From JAFKKS01 sp039808325 (lineage in GTDB: Bacteria; Pseudomonadota; Alphaproteobacteria; Rhizobiales; Xanthobacteraceae), in the NCBI GenBank assembly GCA_039808325.1, contig JBDHSU010000016.1:1-43723 (forward strand): DNA of 43,723 bases. Reading direction: 5' to 3'. The notes beneath the pieces were generated by a model. That model saw only the letters and a program-made list of their open reading frames with translations. It had not been told where the DNA came from and made no database searches. A program made the position numbers and the translations under genes. Below, in pieces: positions 7,118 through 14,304 of the stretch. The first letter of the stretch is position 1, and each line of letters starts with the position of its first letter.

Positions 7118-7514
7118 CGCAGGCTTTCAGCCTTGGCGCCGCCGGCTGAAGGCGGCGCTGTTTATTGCTGTTGGTGTTCTCTTTGCCTCGGGCCTCGCGC
7201 CGCCGGCTGCGCACGGGCGGCCGGTGACCGTCGTCGCGACGCTCGTCCTTTCCGGCTATGACGAGATGACGGGCGCGCTCATCGTGGCCGTCGTACTCGC
7301 CGACAAGCGCCCGGTCGAAGCGCTGTCCGAGGGAAGCGTCGGCCACCGGATTGAAATCTTCGTACACGGCGAGCACGTGATGACATCGGTCGTCCGCGAA
7401 CCGTGGCGTGACGGCGCGTTTCAGATGACCACGTCGCGTGAAGGCGAACTGCGCGCCCTGGCGGCGCAGTTCGCCGACGGGCCGGCGACGCTGGTGATCG
7501 ACATCGCCGAATGA
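7080..7514 (+). CDS. Exported protein resembling the SecD P1-head subdomain
   Basis: Up to 144 residues. The N-terminus has a basic patch (WRRRLK), a hydrophobic run (ALFIAVGVLFASGLA) and an Ala-x-Gly end, so it is probably exported. The mature part contains GHRIEIFVHGEHVMTSVVRE, then PWRDGAFQMTTSREGELRAL and AAQFADGPATLVIDI. Its spacing resembles the P1-head segment of SecD (GkxLAIVLDGKVxSAPVIRxP, gGxxQItGxFTxxEAxxLA, GxLPaPLxI). This is pattern recognition, not an alignment. Stand-alone P1-head proteins have no known role; interaction with the translocon would be a guess. The only start upstream of the signal sequence is GTG at 7080, inside rplS, which gives an unusual 38-bp overlap. It lies between rplS and leuC and could be co-transcribed with the ribosomal genes. 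Confidence 0.65.
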   Translation: MARAPKRPRPRNSAGFQPWRRRLKAALFIAVGVLFASGLAPPAAHGRPVTVVATLVLSGYDEMTGALIVAVVLADKRPVEALSEGSVGHRIEIFVHGEHVMTSVVREPWRDGAFQMTTSREGELRALAAQFADGPATLVIDIAE

Positions 7515-7619
7515 GCCCCATTCGATCCTCGCAGGCGGGGGCCGCGCGCATCGGCCTTTTCTGCGCAATTCGGAACGATTAAAGAGTAGGCTGCGATCAG
7601 GCGATTAGGACGGCAAACG

Positions 7620-9026
7620 ATGGCGAAAGCACGGACCCTCTACGACAAGATCTGGGACGACCATGTGGTCGATCAGCAGCCGGATGGGACTTGTCTGCTC
7701 TACATTGACCGGCATCTTGTGCACGAGGTGACGAGCCCACAGGCGTTCGAAGGGCTGCGCGCGGCCGGCCGCAAGGTGCGGGCCCCGGAGAAGACCCTTG
7801 CCGTCGTCGACCATAACGTGCCGACCACGGACCGCACGCAGAAGAACCCCGACCCCGAAAGCGAAGCCCAGATCAAGGCGCTGGCCGAGAACACGCGCGC
7901 GTTCGGCATCGAGTACTACGACGAGTTCGACAAGCGTCAAGGTATCGTCCACATCATCGGGCCGGAGCAGGGCTTCACCTTGCCGGGGACGACGATCGTT
8001 TGCGGCGATAGCCACACGGCGACGCATGGCGCCTTCGGCGCGCTCGCGCACGGGATCGGCACCTCGGAGGTCGAGCATGTGCTCGCGACCCAGACGCTGA
8101 TCCAGAAGAAGGCGAAGAACATGCGCGTGACCGTCGACGGCAAGTTGCCGGCCGGCGTCACCGCGAAAGACATCATTCTCGCCATCATCGGCGAGATCGG
8201 CACGGCCGGCGGCACCGGCCACGCGATCGAGTATGCGGGCGAAGCGATCCGCGCGACCTCGATGGAAGGCCGCATGACCATCTGCAACATGTCGATCGAA
8301 GCGGGCGCGCGTGCCGGCATGGTCGCGCCCGACCAGACGACCTACGACTACCTCAAGGGGCGGCCGCGGGCGCCGTCAGGAGCGGCCTGGGACGCGGCGC
8401 TGCGCTATTGGGATTCGCTGCGCTCCGATCCGGAAGCGTATTTCGATACGGAAGTCATGCTCGACGCCGCGAAGCTGCCGCCGATCGTGACCTGGGGCAC
8501 CAACCCCGAGCAGGTGATTTCGGTGAGCGGCCGCGTGCCGGTTCCCGCCGACATCGCCGACAGCGACAAGCGCGAAGCGGCGCAGCGCGCGCTCGCCTAT
8601 ATGGGTTTGCAGGGCGGCGAAAAGATTGTCGACATCAAGCTCGACCGCGTCTTCATCGGCTCCTGCACCAATGCGCGCATCGAGGATCTGCGGGAAGTCG
8701 CGCGCATCGTGAACGGCAGGAACGTCAACGGCAATGTCAACGCGATGATCGTTCCGGGCTCCGGCCTGGTGAAGGAGCAGGCGGAAGCGGAAGGTCTCGA
8801 CAAGATCTTCCTCAAGGCCGGTTTCGAGTGGCGGGAGCCGGGGTGCTCGATGTGCCTCGCCATGAATCCCGACAAGCTTTCGCCGGGTGAGCGCTGCGCC
8901 TCGACATCGAACCGCAACTTCGAGGGCCGGCAGGGCTACAAGGGGCGAACGCATCTCGTTTCGCCGGCCATGGCGGCGGCGGCGGCGATCGCCGGCCACT
9001 TCGTGGATGTTCGCGAGTGGAATTGA
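7620..9026 (+). CDS. leuC: 3-isopropylmalate dehydratase, large subunit
   Basis: A 468-residue aconitase-family enzyme that, with LeuD, isomerises 2-isopropylmalate to 3-isopropylmalate in leucine synthesis. The three [4Fe-4S] ligands are Cys349 (FIGSCTNARIEDL), Cys409 and Cys412 (GCSMCLAMN). Other family blocks are seen: CGDSHTATHGAFGALAHGIG at about 128 and SNRNFEGRQG at about 430. AGGA lies upstream of the ATG. The gene ends in a strong terminator, and leuD is not adjacent, so the two subunits are encoded apart or leuD lies outside the window, as in many relatives. Confidence 0.98.
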   Translation: MAKARTLYDKIWDDHVVDQQPDGTCLLYIDRHLVHEVTSPQAFEGLRAAGRKVRAPEKTLAVVDHNVPTTDRTQKNPDPESEAQIKALAENTRAFGIEYYDEFDKRQGIVHIIGPEQGFTLPGTTIVCGDSHTATHGAFGALAHGIGTSEVEHVLATQTLIQKKAKNMRVTVDGKLPAGVTAKDIILAIIGEIGTAGGTGHAIEYAGEAIRATSMEGRMTICNMSIEAGARAGMVAPDQTTYDYLKGRPRAPSGAAWDAALRYWDSLRSDPEAYFDTEVMLDAAKLPPIVTWGTNPEQVISVSGRVPVPADIADSDKREAAQRALAYMGLQGGEKIVDIKLDRVFIGSCTNARIEDLREVARIVNGRNVNGNVNAMIVPGSGLVKEQAEAEGLDKIFLKAGFEWREPGCSMCLAMNPDKLSPGERCASTSNRNFEGRQGYKGRTHLVSPAMAAAAAIAGHFVDVREWN

Positions 9027-9048
9027 CGCTCGCGCTCACAGCGTAAGT

Positions 9049-9083
9049 AAAAGGCCCGCCGTTTGGCAGGCCTTTCGTTTTTT
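9049..9083 (+). terminator. Rho-independent terminator of leuC
   Basis: The arms AAAGGCC (9050-9056) and GGCCTTT (9069-9075) enclose a second pairing (CGCC/GGCA) and are followed by CG and six Ts. It starts 23 bp after the leuC stop. Confidence 0.9.
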
Positions 9084-9105
9084 AAGATGCTCGGCCGGTC
9101 CGCGG

Positions 9106-9417
9106 TCAGTAAATGCCGAAGCCGAAGAACGGAAACGGCGCCGGTCGGTAATAGTACGGCCGGTAGTAAGGGTAGCCGTAACCGTAGCCGTAATACGGAC
9201 GATAATAATGCGGCCGATAATAATAACGCGGCCCACCGTAGTAGCGGCGGTAGTGACGCCGGTGATAGCGGCGCTGCGAACTGAATTCCGTGGCGTGGCT
9301 ATGGCCGGCGTCGATGCCTGCGGCCTTCGTGGCGGACGCGGCCTGGGCTGGAGCCGTGAATCCGATCGCCGCGAGAAGGCCGGCAGCGGCAAGCCCGGAT
9401 AGAAGATATCGTTTCAT
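9106..9417 (-). CDS. Tyr/Arg/His-rich exported protein
   Basis: A 103-residue protein with a standard signal peptide (MKRYLLSGLAAAGLLAAIG, then APAQA for cleavage near residue 27). The mature part is very low in complexity: after a short SATEF-type segment it is nearly all Tyr, Arg, Pro, Gly and His (RRYHRRHYRRYYGGPRYYY and YGYGYGYPYYRPYYY blocks). Such proteins are frequent in Hyphomicrobiales, but no function is established. The start is fixed by GAAGGAGAG ahead of the ATG at 9417. The gene faces leuC (convergent), and a similar low-complexity exported gene lies just upstream. Confidence 0.8.
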   Translation of the reverse strand: MKRYLLSGLAAAGLLAAIGFTAPAQAASATKAAGIDAGHSHATEFSSQRRYHRRHYRRYYGGPRYYYRPHYYRPYYGYGYGYPYYRPYYYRPAPFPFFGFGIY

Positions 9418-9581
9418 CACACTCTCCTTCGATCTCCTGTTAGGGGACGCACGCCGCCCTACCATTCAAACGTTTTCGACGCGCGAGAGTTTCTCTCTCA
9501 ACAAGGCACGTTTGCGGCAAAACCGGGACGATCCGCCGTTAACGTTGCCGGCGAACTGAGACGCGACGCTTATCGGCCGTC

Positions 9582-10130
9582 TTATTCGCAGGATCGCACT
9601 TGCCGCCAACCGTAATAGGGGTCGCGGATCCAATACACGTAGCATCCGTCCGCGTCGTAATAGCCGTTGCTGGAGTAGGCGTAGCTGTCATACGGGTAGA
9701 AGTCGTCGTAAAGGCCGTAACCGAGACCGAATGCGAAGCCGGGCCCATACCAGCCGCCGCCGCGCCAATGGCGATGATGCCAGCCGCGATGGCGTCCTCC
9801 GCCCCAGTTCCTATTCGGACCTGTCGCCATGCGACCGCTGTCGCGGAACGCGGGGCCGCTATGGAAGGCGGGGCCGCTATGGAAGGCGCGGCCGCCATAG
9901 CTTCCGCCGCGGAAGGTGCCGCCCGGCGCGCCGCCACGATAAAATCCGCCGCCGCCCATGCTCCCGCCGCGGAAACTGCCACCGCCGCCGAAGCCGCCGC
10001 GCATGCCGCCTCCCGCCGAAAAGCCGCCGCCGCCACGCATGCCGCCGCCTGCGCTGTCGCGTGCCTGCGCCGCCGGGATCAATGCCGCGACCAACAAGGC
10101 CGCCGTCGCGATGCTTGCGATTTTTTTCAT
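9582..10130 (-). CDS. Gly-rich exported protein with aromatic C-terminus
   Basis: A 182-residue protein. The signal peptide is MKKIASIATAALLVAALIPA with AQARD at the cleavage point. Residues 25-100 are Gly/Arg/Phe-rich repeats (GGGMRGGFGGGG, FRGGS units, then a duplicated AFHSGP). The C-terminal 60 residues are more ordered: a GPGFAFGLGYGLYDDFYP hydrophobic stretch and a DGCYVYWIRDPYYGWRQVR end with two Cys, a layout seen in many small alphaproteobacterial envelope proteins. The start is supported by GGAG ahead of the ATG at 10130. The role is unknown. It may form a unit with the following Tyr-rich gene, although 164 bp lie between them. Confidence 0.8.
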   Translation of the reverse strand: MKKIASIATAALLVAALIPAAQARDSAGGGMRGGGGFSAGGGMRGGFGGGGSFRGGSMGGGGFYRGGAPGGTFRGGSYGGRAFHSGPAFHSGPAFRDSGRMATGPNRNWGGGRHRGWHHRHWRGGGWYGPGFAFGLGYGLYDDFYPYDSYAYSSNGYYDADGCYVYWIRDPYYGWRQVRSCE

Positions 10131-10263
10131 TGCACTTACTCCACGTCTGAACCGCGCGAATAGCTGCTCGCACGGCACATATGTTCTCGGACGACGAAAC
10201 GCTTGGAGCGGATGAAGGTTCGCTCATCACCAATTCGTGCGTCGGCGCGATGCCAATCCGCTA

Positions 10264-10360
10264 GAGCATGATCCCGAAAAGTGGAAACCGGTTTTCGGAA
10301 AAGATCGTGCTCAAACAAAACGATAACGACGGGGCTGATATTGCTGTCGGATCGGACCCT
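10264..10360. repeat. GAGCATGATCCCGAAAAGTG family repeat (copy A, full length)
   Basis: The first half is a hairpin: GAGCATGATC (10264-10273) pairs with GATCGTGCTC (10303-10312), and inside it CCGAAAA pairs with TTTTCGG. The second half contains CAAAACGATAACGACGGG and ends in GGATCGGACCCT. The last two bases form part of the minus-strand stop codon of the oxidoreductase gene (10359-10361). Related copies are at 11586, 11684, 16999 and about 35884. Confidence 0.85.
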
Positions 10361-11534
10361 AGATGACGTTGCGTTCATAAAGCGGCCGGCCGGCCGCGAC
10401 GCGCTCATAGCCGAACACGGATAAATCGAGCGTCACGAAACGCCCGTGCACGATCAGCTCCGCGATGGCGCGGCCGGTGGCGGGCGCTTGCTGTAGGCCG
10501 TGCCCGGAAAAGCCGTTGGCGAAAAGCAGGTTGCCGATCTGCGGATGCGGGCCGATCACCGCGTTCTGGTCGAGCGTGTTGTAGTCGTAGTGGCCGGCCC
10601 AGCCGCGCATCAGCCTGATCGCCTCCATCGCCGGAATCCGTTCCGCGAGCGCCGGCCATACGATGTCGTGAAAGATCGATTCATCGAGCACGAAGTCGCC
10701 GTCCGCGCGCGGGTCGGCCGCGGCCTCCGGGGAGATGCCGCAGATGAATGTCTGTCCCTCCGGTCTGATCCAGACGCCGGATGTGTCGACGATGAGCGGC
10801 ATGCCGGGCAGCGGCGTCCGGCAACTGACGACGAAGACGCAGCGCTTGCGCGGCTCGACGGGCAGCGCGACGCCGGCCATCGCCGCCACGTCGCCGGCTT
10901 GCGGCCCCGCCGCGATCACCAGCGTGCCGCAGCCGATCGATTGCCCGCCGCGCAACGTGACGCCGCTCATGCGCTCGCCCGTGCGCGACATCGCCGTGAC
11001 TTCGTCGTGGATGTAATGTGCGCCGCGCGCCCGCGCGGCCTGTCGCAGCAGGGTGAGCAGCGCGTGGGAATCGAACCAGCCCTCGCCGGTGCGCCCGAAG
11101 GTGCCGAGGGCGACGCCGTCGCTGTTCAGCCAGGGAAAGCGCCGGCCGATTTCTTCCGGGCGGAGCAGGGCGATGTCCGCGCCTTCGCCGGTCTGCACCG
11201 CGTGGTTCTCGCGCGCGACCGGGGCGCCGGCCTCGCTCGCGAGAAGAAGGTAGCCGCCCTCGCGAAAGCCGATATCGGCGTCGGCGCCGAAACGTTCGCG
11301 CAATCCCTTGATGAAAGTTACGCCGAACGCGCTCATCCGGATATTCTCCGGCGTCGAGAACTGCTGGCGGATCGACGCGGCGGACAGCGTCGTCGACGCG
11401 TGCGCGTAGGAGGGATCGCGCTCGATCACCGCCACCGTTCCCGTAAACCCGAGATCATGCGTCAGGAAGTAAGCGACGGCGGACCCGACGGCCGCTCCGC
11501 CGACAATGGCCACGTCGTAGTTCGTTTGCGTCAC
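10359..11534 (-). CDS. FAD-dependent oxidoreductase, DAO/FOXRED1-like
   Basis: A 391-residue flavoprotein of the D-amino-acid oxidase/sarcosine oxidase superfamily. The Rossmann FAD motif is at the N-terminus (VAIVGGAAVGSAVAYFL, then VIERDPSYAHASTTLSAA), a middle GTLVIAAGPQAG segment binds FAD, and the C-terminus carries the YDYNTLDQNAVIGPHP and FANGFSGHGLQQAPATGRA blocks. This C-terminal pattern is most like FOXRED1-type oxidoreductases, a eukaryotic complex I assembly factor with many bacterial relatives of unknown substrate. It probably oxidises an amine or amino acid, but the substrate cannot be read. It is a single-gene unit on the minus strand, bracketed by repeat copies on both sides. 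Confidence 0.85.
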   Translation of the reverse strand: MTQTNYDVAIVGGAAVGSAVAYFLTHDLGFTGTVAVIERDPSYAHASTTLSAASIRQQFSTPENIRMSAFGVTFIKGLRERFGADADIGFREGGYLLLASEAGAPVARENHAVQTGEGADIALLRPEEIGRRFPWLNSDGVALGTFGRTGEGWFDSHALLTLLRQAARARGAHYIHDEVTAMSRTGERMSGVTLRGGQSIGCGTLVIAAGPQAGDVAAMAGVALPVEPRKRCVFVVSCRTPLPGMPLIVDTSGVWIRPEGQTFICGISPEAAADPRADGDFVLDESIFHDIVWPALAERIPAMEAIRLMRGWAGHYDYNTLDQNAVIGPHPQIGNLLFANGFSGHGLQQAPATGRAIAELIVHGRFVTLDLSVFGYERVAAGRPLYERNVI

Positions 11535-11585
11535 GGCGCACTCCGATATTGTACGGACGGTGGCACAGGCCGCGCACGCTCGCTA

Positions 11586-11682
11586 GAGCATGATCCCGAA
11601 AAGTGTGGAGCGGTTTTCGGAGAAGATCATGCTCACATAAGCGACAACGAAGGGCTGGTGCAACGCAGTTGGATCAGACCCG
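11586..11682. repeat. GAGCATGATCCCGAAAAGTG family repeat (copy B, full length)
   Basis: It has the same layout as copy A: hairpin GAGCATGATC ... GATCATGCTC (11586-11634), then a right half ending in TTGGATCAGACCC. It lies 51 bp upstream of the oxidoreductase start. With the half copy next to it, it fills much of the 313-bp gap 11535-11847, in which no gene is seen. Confidence 0.85.
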
Positions 11683-11683
11683 G

Positions 11684-11732
11684 GAGCATGATCCCGAAAA
11701 GTGTGACGCGGTTTTCGGAGACACTATGCTTA
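11684..11732. repeat. GAGCATGATCCCGAAAAGTG family repeat (copy C, left half only)
   Basis: The hairpin half of the repeat begins one base after copy B ends (GAGCATGATCCCGAAAAGTG, 11684-11703, then GTTTTCGG). The right arm is degraded (ACTATGCT) and the right half is absent. The tandem head-to-tail arrangement suggests local duplication or insertion of one copy next to another. Confidence 0.8.
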
Positions 11733-11847
11733 AGGTATGAGAATCCATCACGATGATTTTGGATCGATGCGATCCGAAGCTATCGTGACCGAGGGGAGAC
11801 GGCGCAAATCTCGACCGCGTCGAACGTTCTTCAAGCCGGAGTATCCC

Positions 11848-12732
11848 ATGAGCATCCGCCCACGCCGCAGCGTGCTTTACATGCCCGCGAGCAACGCGCG
11901 CGCGATCGACAAGGCGCGCACGCTTCCCGCGGACGGGGTCATCCTCGACCTCGAGGATGCCGTTGCGCCGGACGCGAAGCTCGCGGCGCGTGCGCAGGCG
12001 GTGGCGGCGGTGAAGCAGGGAGGCTTTGGCGGCCGCGAAGTCTTCATCCGCATCAACGGCCTCGATACGCCCTGGGCGATCGACGATCTCGCCGCGGTGG
12101 TCGAGGCGGCGCCGGATGCGGTGGTGATCCCGAAAGTCTCGGTGCCGGACATCCTCTCGATGCTTGGGACGCGCCTTCTCGACATGCAGGGCGCGCGCCG
12201 CATTCGCGTCTGGGCGATGATCGAGACGCCGATGGCGATCCTGCGCATTCACGACATCGCCATGCTGGCCAAGGACAGCGAAACGCGCCTGGAAGGCTTC
12301 ATCGTCGGTACCAACGATCTGGTGAAGGAAGCGCGCGGCCGCATCGTGCCGGGGCGTGCGCCGCTGCTGCCGTGGCTCGCCAGCGCCGTCGCCGCCGCGC
12401 GCGCTTACGGCCTTGCGATTCTCGATGGGCCCTACAACGACTTCAAGGATGCGGAAGGTCTGGCGCGGGAATGTGCGCAGGGGCGCGACATGGGATTCGA
12501 CGGCAAGACGATCATCCATCCGGCGCAAATCGACGCCTGCAATGCCGCCTTCGGGCCGTCGCGCGAGGAGATCGCGGAGGCGCGGCGGATCGTAGCCGCG
12601 TTCGACGCGCCCGATAGCGCCGACAAGGGCGTGGTGCAGATCGACGGCCGCATGGTCGAGCGTCTGCACGCCGACATTGCGCGCCGCACGCTGGTGCTGG
12701 CCGATGCGATCGCCGCGCGCGCGGCGGACTGA
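11848..12732 (+). CDS. CoA ester lyase of the HpcH/HpaI family (CitE/malyl-CoA lyase-like)
   Basis: A 294-residue TIM-barrel lyase. The family motifs are visible: RSVLYMPASNARAIDKA at the N-terminus, the LDLEDAVAPD metal/CoA region at about 32-41, FIRINGLDT, VWAMIETPMAI with the metal-binding Glu, FIVGTNDL and GKTIIHPAQI. These are shared by citrate lyase beta chain-like proteins, L-malyl-CoA/beta-methylmalyl-CoA lyases and human CLYBL. No citrate lyase alpha or gamma genes adjoin, which favours a CoA-thioester lyase over a true citrate lyase. The start chosen is ATG 11848 with CCGGAG ahead, because the protein then begins at the conserved RPRRSVLYMP; a frame extending upstream to 11737 runs through repeat-flanking DNA. 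It ends directly against the convergent LysR gene. Confidence 0.88.
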   Translation: MSIRPRRSVLYMPASNARAIDKARTLPADGVILDLEDAVAPDAKLAARAQAVAAVKQGGFGGREVFIRINGLDTPWAIDDLAAVVEAAPDAVVIPKVSVPDILSMLGTRLLDMQGARRIRVWAMIETPMAILRIHDIAMLAKDSETRLEGFIVGTNDLVKEARGRIVPGRAPLLPWLASAVAAARAYGLAILDGPYNDFKDAEGLARECAQGRDMGFDGKTIIHPAQIDACNAAFGPSREEIAEARRIVAAFDAPDSADKGVVQIDGRMVERLHADIARRTLVLADAIAARAAD

Positions 12733-13614
12733 CTACTCGGCCGCTTGCGCCGCTTCCGACAAGTTGTCGAGCGAGGAGATGATGTGCTCCGCGAGCGCGT
12801 CCGCGAGCGTCGAGCTGCTGTGCGGATTGCGGACGAGGCCGATGCGGCACGAGGGCAGCGGCGGAAAGCCGTCCGCGGGCGAGAGGACGCGCATTCCGGG
12901 GCGCAGGCCCGATTCCGGCGAGACCGAAATCGCGAGGCCCGCCAGCACCGCCGCGCTGATCGCGCCGGCGTTGCCGCTGGAATAGAGCATGCGATAGGGC
13001 TTCCCGACCCGGTCGAGACACTCCATTGCGCTGCGCCGCCAACAGCAATGCGCGTGCCCGAGCGCCAGCGGCAAAGGCTCCTCCGTATGCGTGGAGTGGC
13101 GGCTCGACGTCACCCATAGCAAACGTTCCTGCCGGAACGTCTCGGTGGCCTTCTGCGTTTCGGTCGCCGTGATGATGGCGATGTCGAGTTCGTCGGCATC
13201 GATGTGCCCGATGAGGTTCGACGACGGCTCGCACAGCACCGTCAGCTCGACGCTCGGATAGGCGCGGGAGAAGCGCGCCATGATCTCCGGCAGGTAGCGG
13301 TCGGCGTAGTCGTCCGGCAGTCCGAGACGGACGCGCCCGCTCAGTTCCGGATCGGCGAAGGTCGCGAGCACTTCGAAATTGAGCTTGATGATGCGCCGCG
13401 CATAGTCGAGCAGGCGTTCGCCGTCTTCCGTCAGCTTCGAGAAGCGCCCGTCGCGCGCGAAGATCGGCCGCCCGACGCGCTCCTCCAACCGTTTCATCTG
13501 CATCGACACCGCCGACTGCGTCTTGTGCACCAGGTCCGCCGCCTTGGTGAAGCTGCCGCTTTCGGCGATGGCGATGAAGGTGCGGAGATGATCGACGTCG
13601 ATCAGGGCGGTCAT
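12733..13614 (-). CDS. LysR-family transcriptional regulator
   Basis: A 293-residue LysR regulator. The N-terminal winged helix-turn-helix (about 3-62) is LRTFIAIAESGSFTKAADLV followed by KTQSAVSMQMKRLEERVGRP; the effector domain follows from about residue 85 (SGRVRLGLPDDYADRYLPEI). The start chosen is ATG at 13614 (MTALIDVDHL) because TGGAG lies seven bases upstream; an ATG at 13629 has no such site. The gene is convergent with and directly adjoins the CoA lyase, and is divergent from the DUF1127 gene across a 215-bp gap containing an inverted repeat. That arrangement suggests it controls itself and the DUF1127 gene. The ligand is unknown. Confidence 0.92.
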   Translation of the reverse strand: MTALIDVDHLRTFIAIAESGSFTKAADLVHKTQSAVSMQMKRLEERVGRPIFARDGRFSKLTEDGERLLDYARRIIKLNFEVLATFADPELSGRVRLGLPDDYADRYLPEIMARFSRAYPSVELTVLCEPSSNLIGHIDADELDIAIITATETQKATETFRQERLLWVTSSRHSTHTEEPLPLALGHAHCCWRRSAMECLDRVGKPYRMLYSSGNAGAISAAVLAGLAISVSPESGLRPGMRVLSPADGFPPLPSCRIGLVRNPHSSSTLADALAEHIISSLDNLSEAAQAAE

Positions 13615-13654
13615 GCGCGCTCCATTCACGGTTCGGAAGGGTGGAGTCGAGCTC

Positions 13655-13670
13655 TCATCATTGCTGATGA
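13655..13670. promoter_or_regulatory. Inverted repeat in the LysR/DUF1127 divergent gap
   Basis: TCATCA-TTGC-TGATGA is a perfect 6-bp inverted repeat with a 4-bp centre, 41 bp upstream of the chosen LysR start. It lies in the AT-richest part of the gap, which goes on with TTGGTTACATTAAAAACATT and a TATAAA at 13719-13724, a possible -10 for the DUF1127 gene. LysR proteins usually bind T-N11-A sites with interrupted dyads; the dyad here fits that size, but binding is inference. Confidence 0.45.
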
Positions 13671-13829
13671 TTGGTTACATTAAAAACATTCGTTTCACTT
13701 ATCAATAGGGCAGGCGCATATAAACACCGTCGATCGATAGGGCCCGATCGATCAGCCGGAAGCGAGGATTGAGGTCGCACCGGCCGACGTCGAGGCCCCG
13801 ATCAGAACCGATGGACGATGGAGAGAGCC

Positions 13830-14198
13830 ATGTCGATGACCGCGATAACCCTGAACAGCAGCGCTTCCGGCCCGCTCGCGCGCGTCGTCCGCGCCGCCGG
13901 GGCCGTGGCTCTCCGCGCGGTGGATATTTATCGCAGCTTCAAATCTCGCCGGGAGATGCGGATGCTGGCCGGCTTCGACGACCGGATGCTGGCGGACATC
14001 GGCTTGACCCGGAGCGATCTTCGCGACGCGGTTGCCGAGCCCCTCTGGCGTGACCCGACCCATGTGCTGGTGACGCGCGTGCGCGAGCGTCGAGCCGCGC
14101 GTCCGGCCAGCCATCCCTCGCCGGCGGAATTCGCGGGTTCCCCGTCGATCGTGCCGGAGCATCACGGCGCGGCCGTGTCGCGGGCTCGCTACGACTAA
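13830..14198 (+). CDS. DUF1127 (YjiS-like) domain protein
   Basis: A 122-residue protein whose DUF1127 motif spans about residues 33-75 (RSFKSRREMRMLAGFDDRML then ADIGLTRSDLRDAV). Short Arg-rich DUF1127 proteins in Rhizobium and Agrobacterium have been tied to phosphate and carbon metabolism and to RNA interaction; this longer form, with a 45-residue Pro/Ala/Arg tail, is not characterised as far as I know. GGAGAGAG lies before the ATG at 13830. It is transcribed away from the LysR gene and ends in a strong terminator. Confidence 0.85.
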   Translation: MSMTAITLNSSASGPLARVVRAAGAVALRAVDIYRSFKSRREMRMLAGFDDRMLADIGLTRSDLRDAVAEPLWRDPTHVLVTRVRERRAARPASHPSPAEFAGSPSIVPEHHGAAVSRARYD

Positions 14199-14263
14199 GA
14201 ACAGCGGCCGGCTCCCCGACCGGCCGCCTGCCGCGCGCTTCCCCCTAGCGGCGTGACGGCATG

Positions 14264-14304
14264 AAGCGCCCGCCCGGCCCTCCCCCGGCGGGCGCTTTCT
14301 TTTT
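14264..14304 (+). terminator. Rho-independent terminator after the DUF1127 gene
   Basis: An 11-bp stem (AAGCGCCCGCC, 14264-14274, with GGCGGGCGCTT, 14287-14297) is followed by TTTCTTTTT. Its T tract touches the stop codon of the convergent antiporter gene. A second strong stem with no T tract (GCGGCCGG/CCGGCCGC, 14204-14227) lies just before it. Confidence 0.9.

Noticed and set aside
7620..9026. leuC without an adjacent leuD considered as a broken operon
   Set aside because: In Hyphomicrobiales the two are often apart; leuC is full length and has its own terminator.
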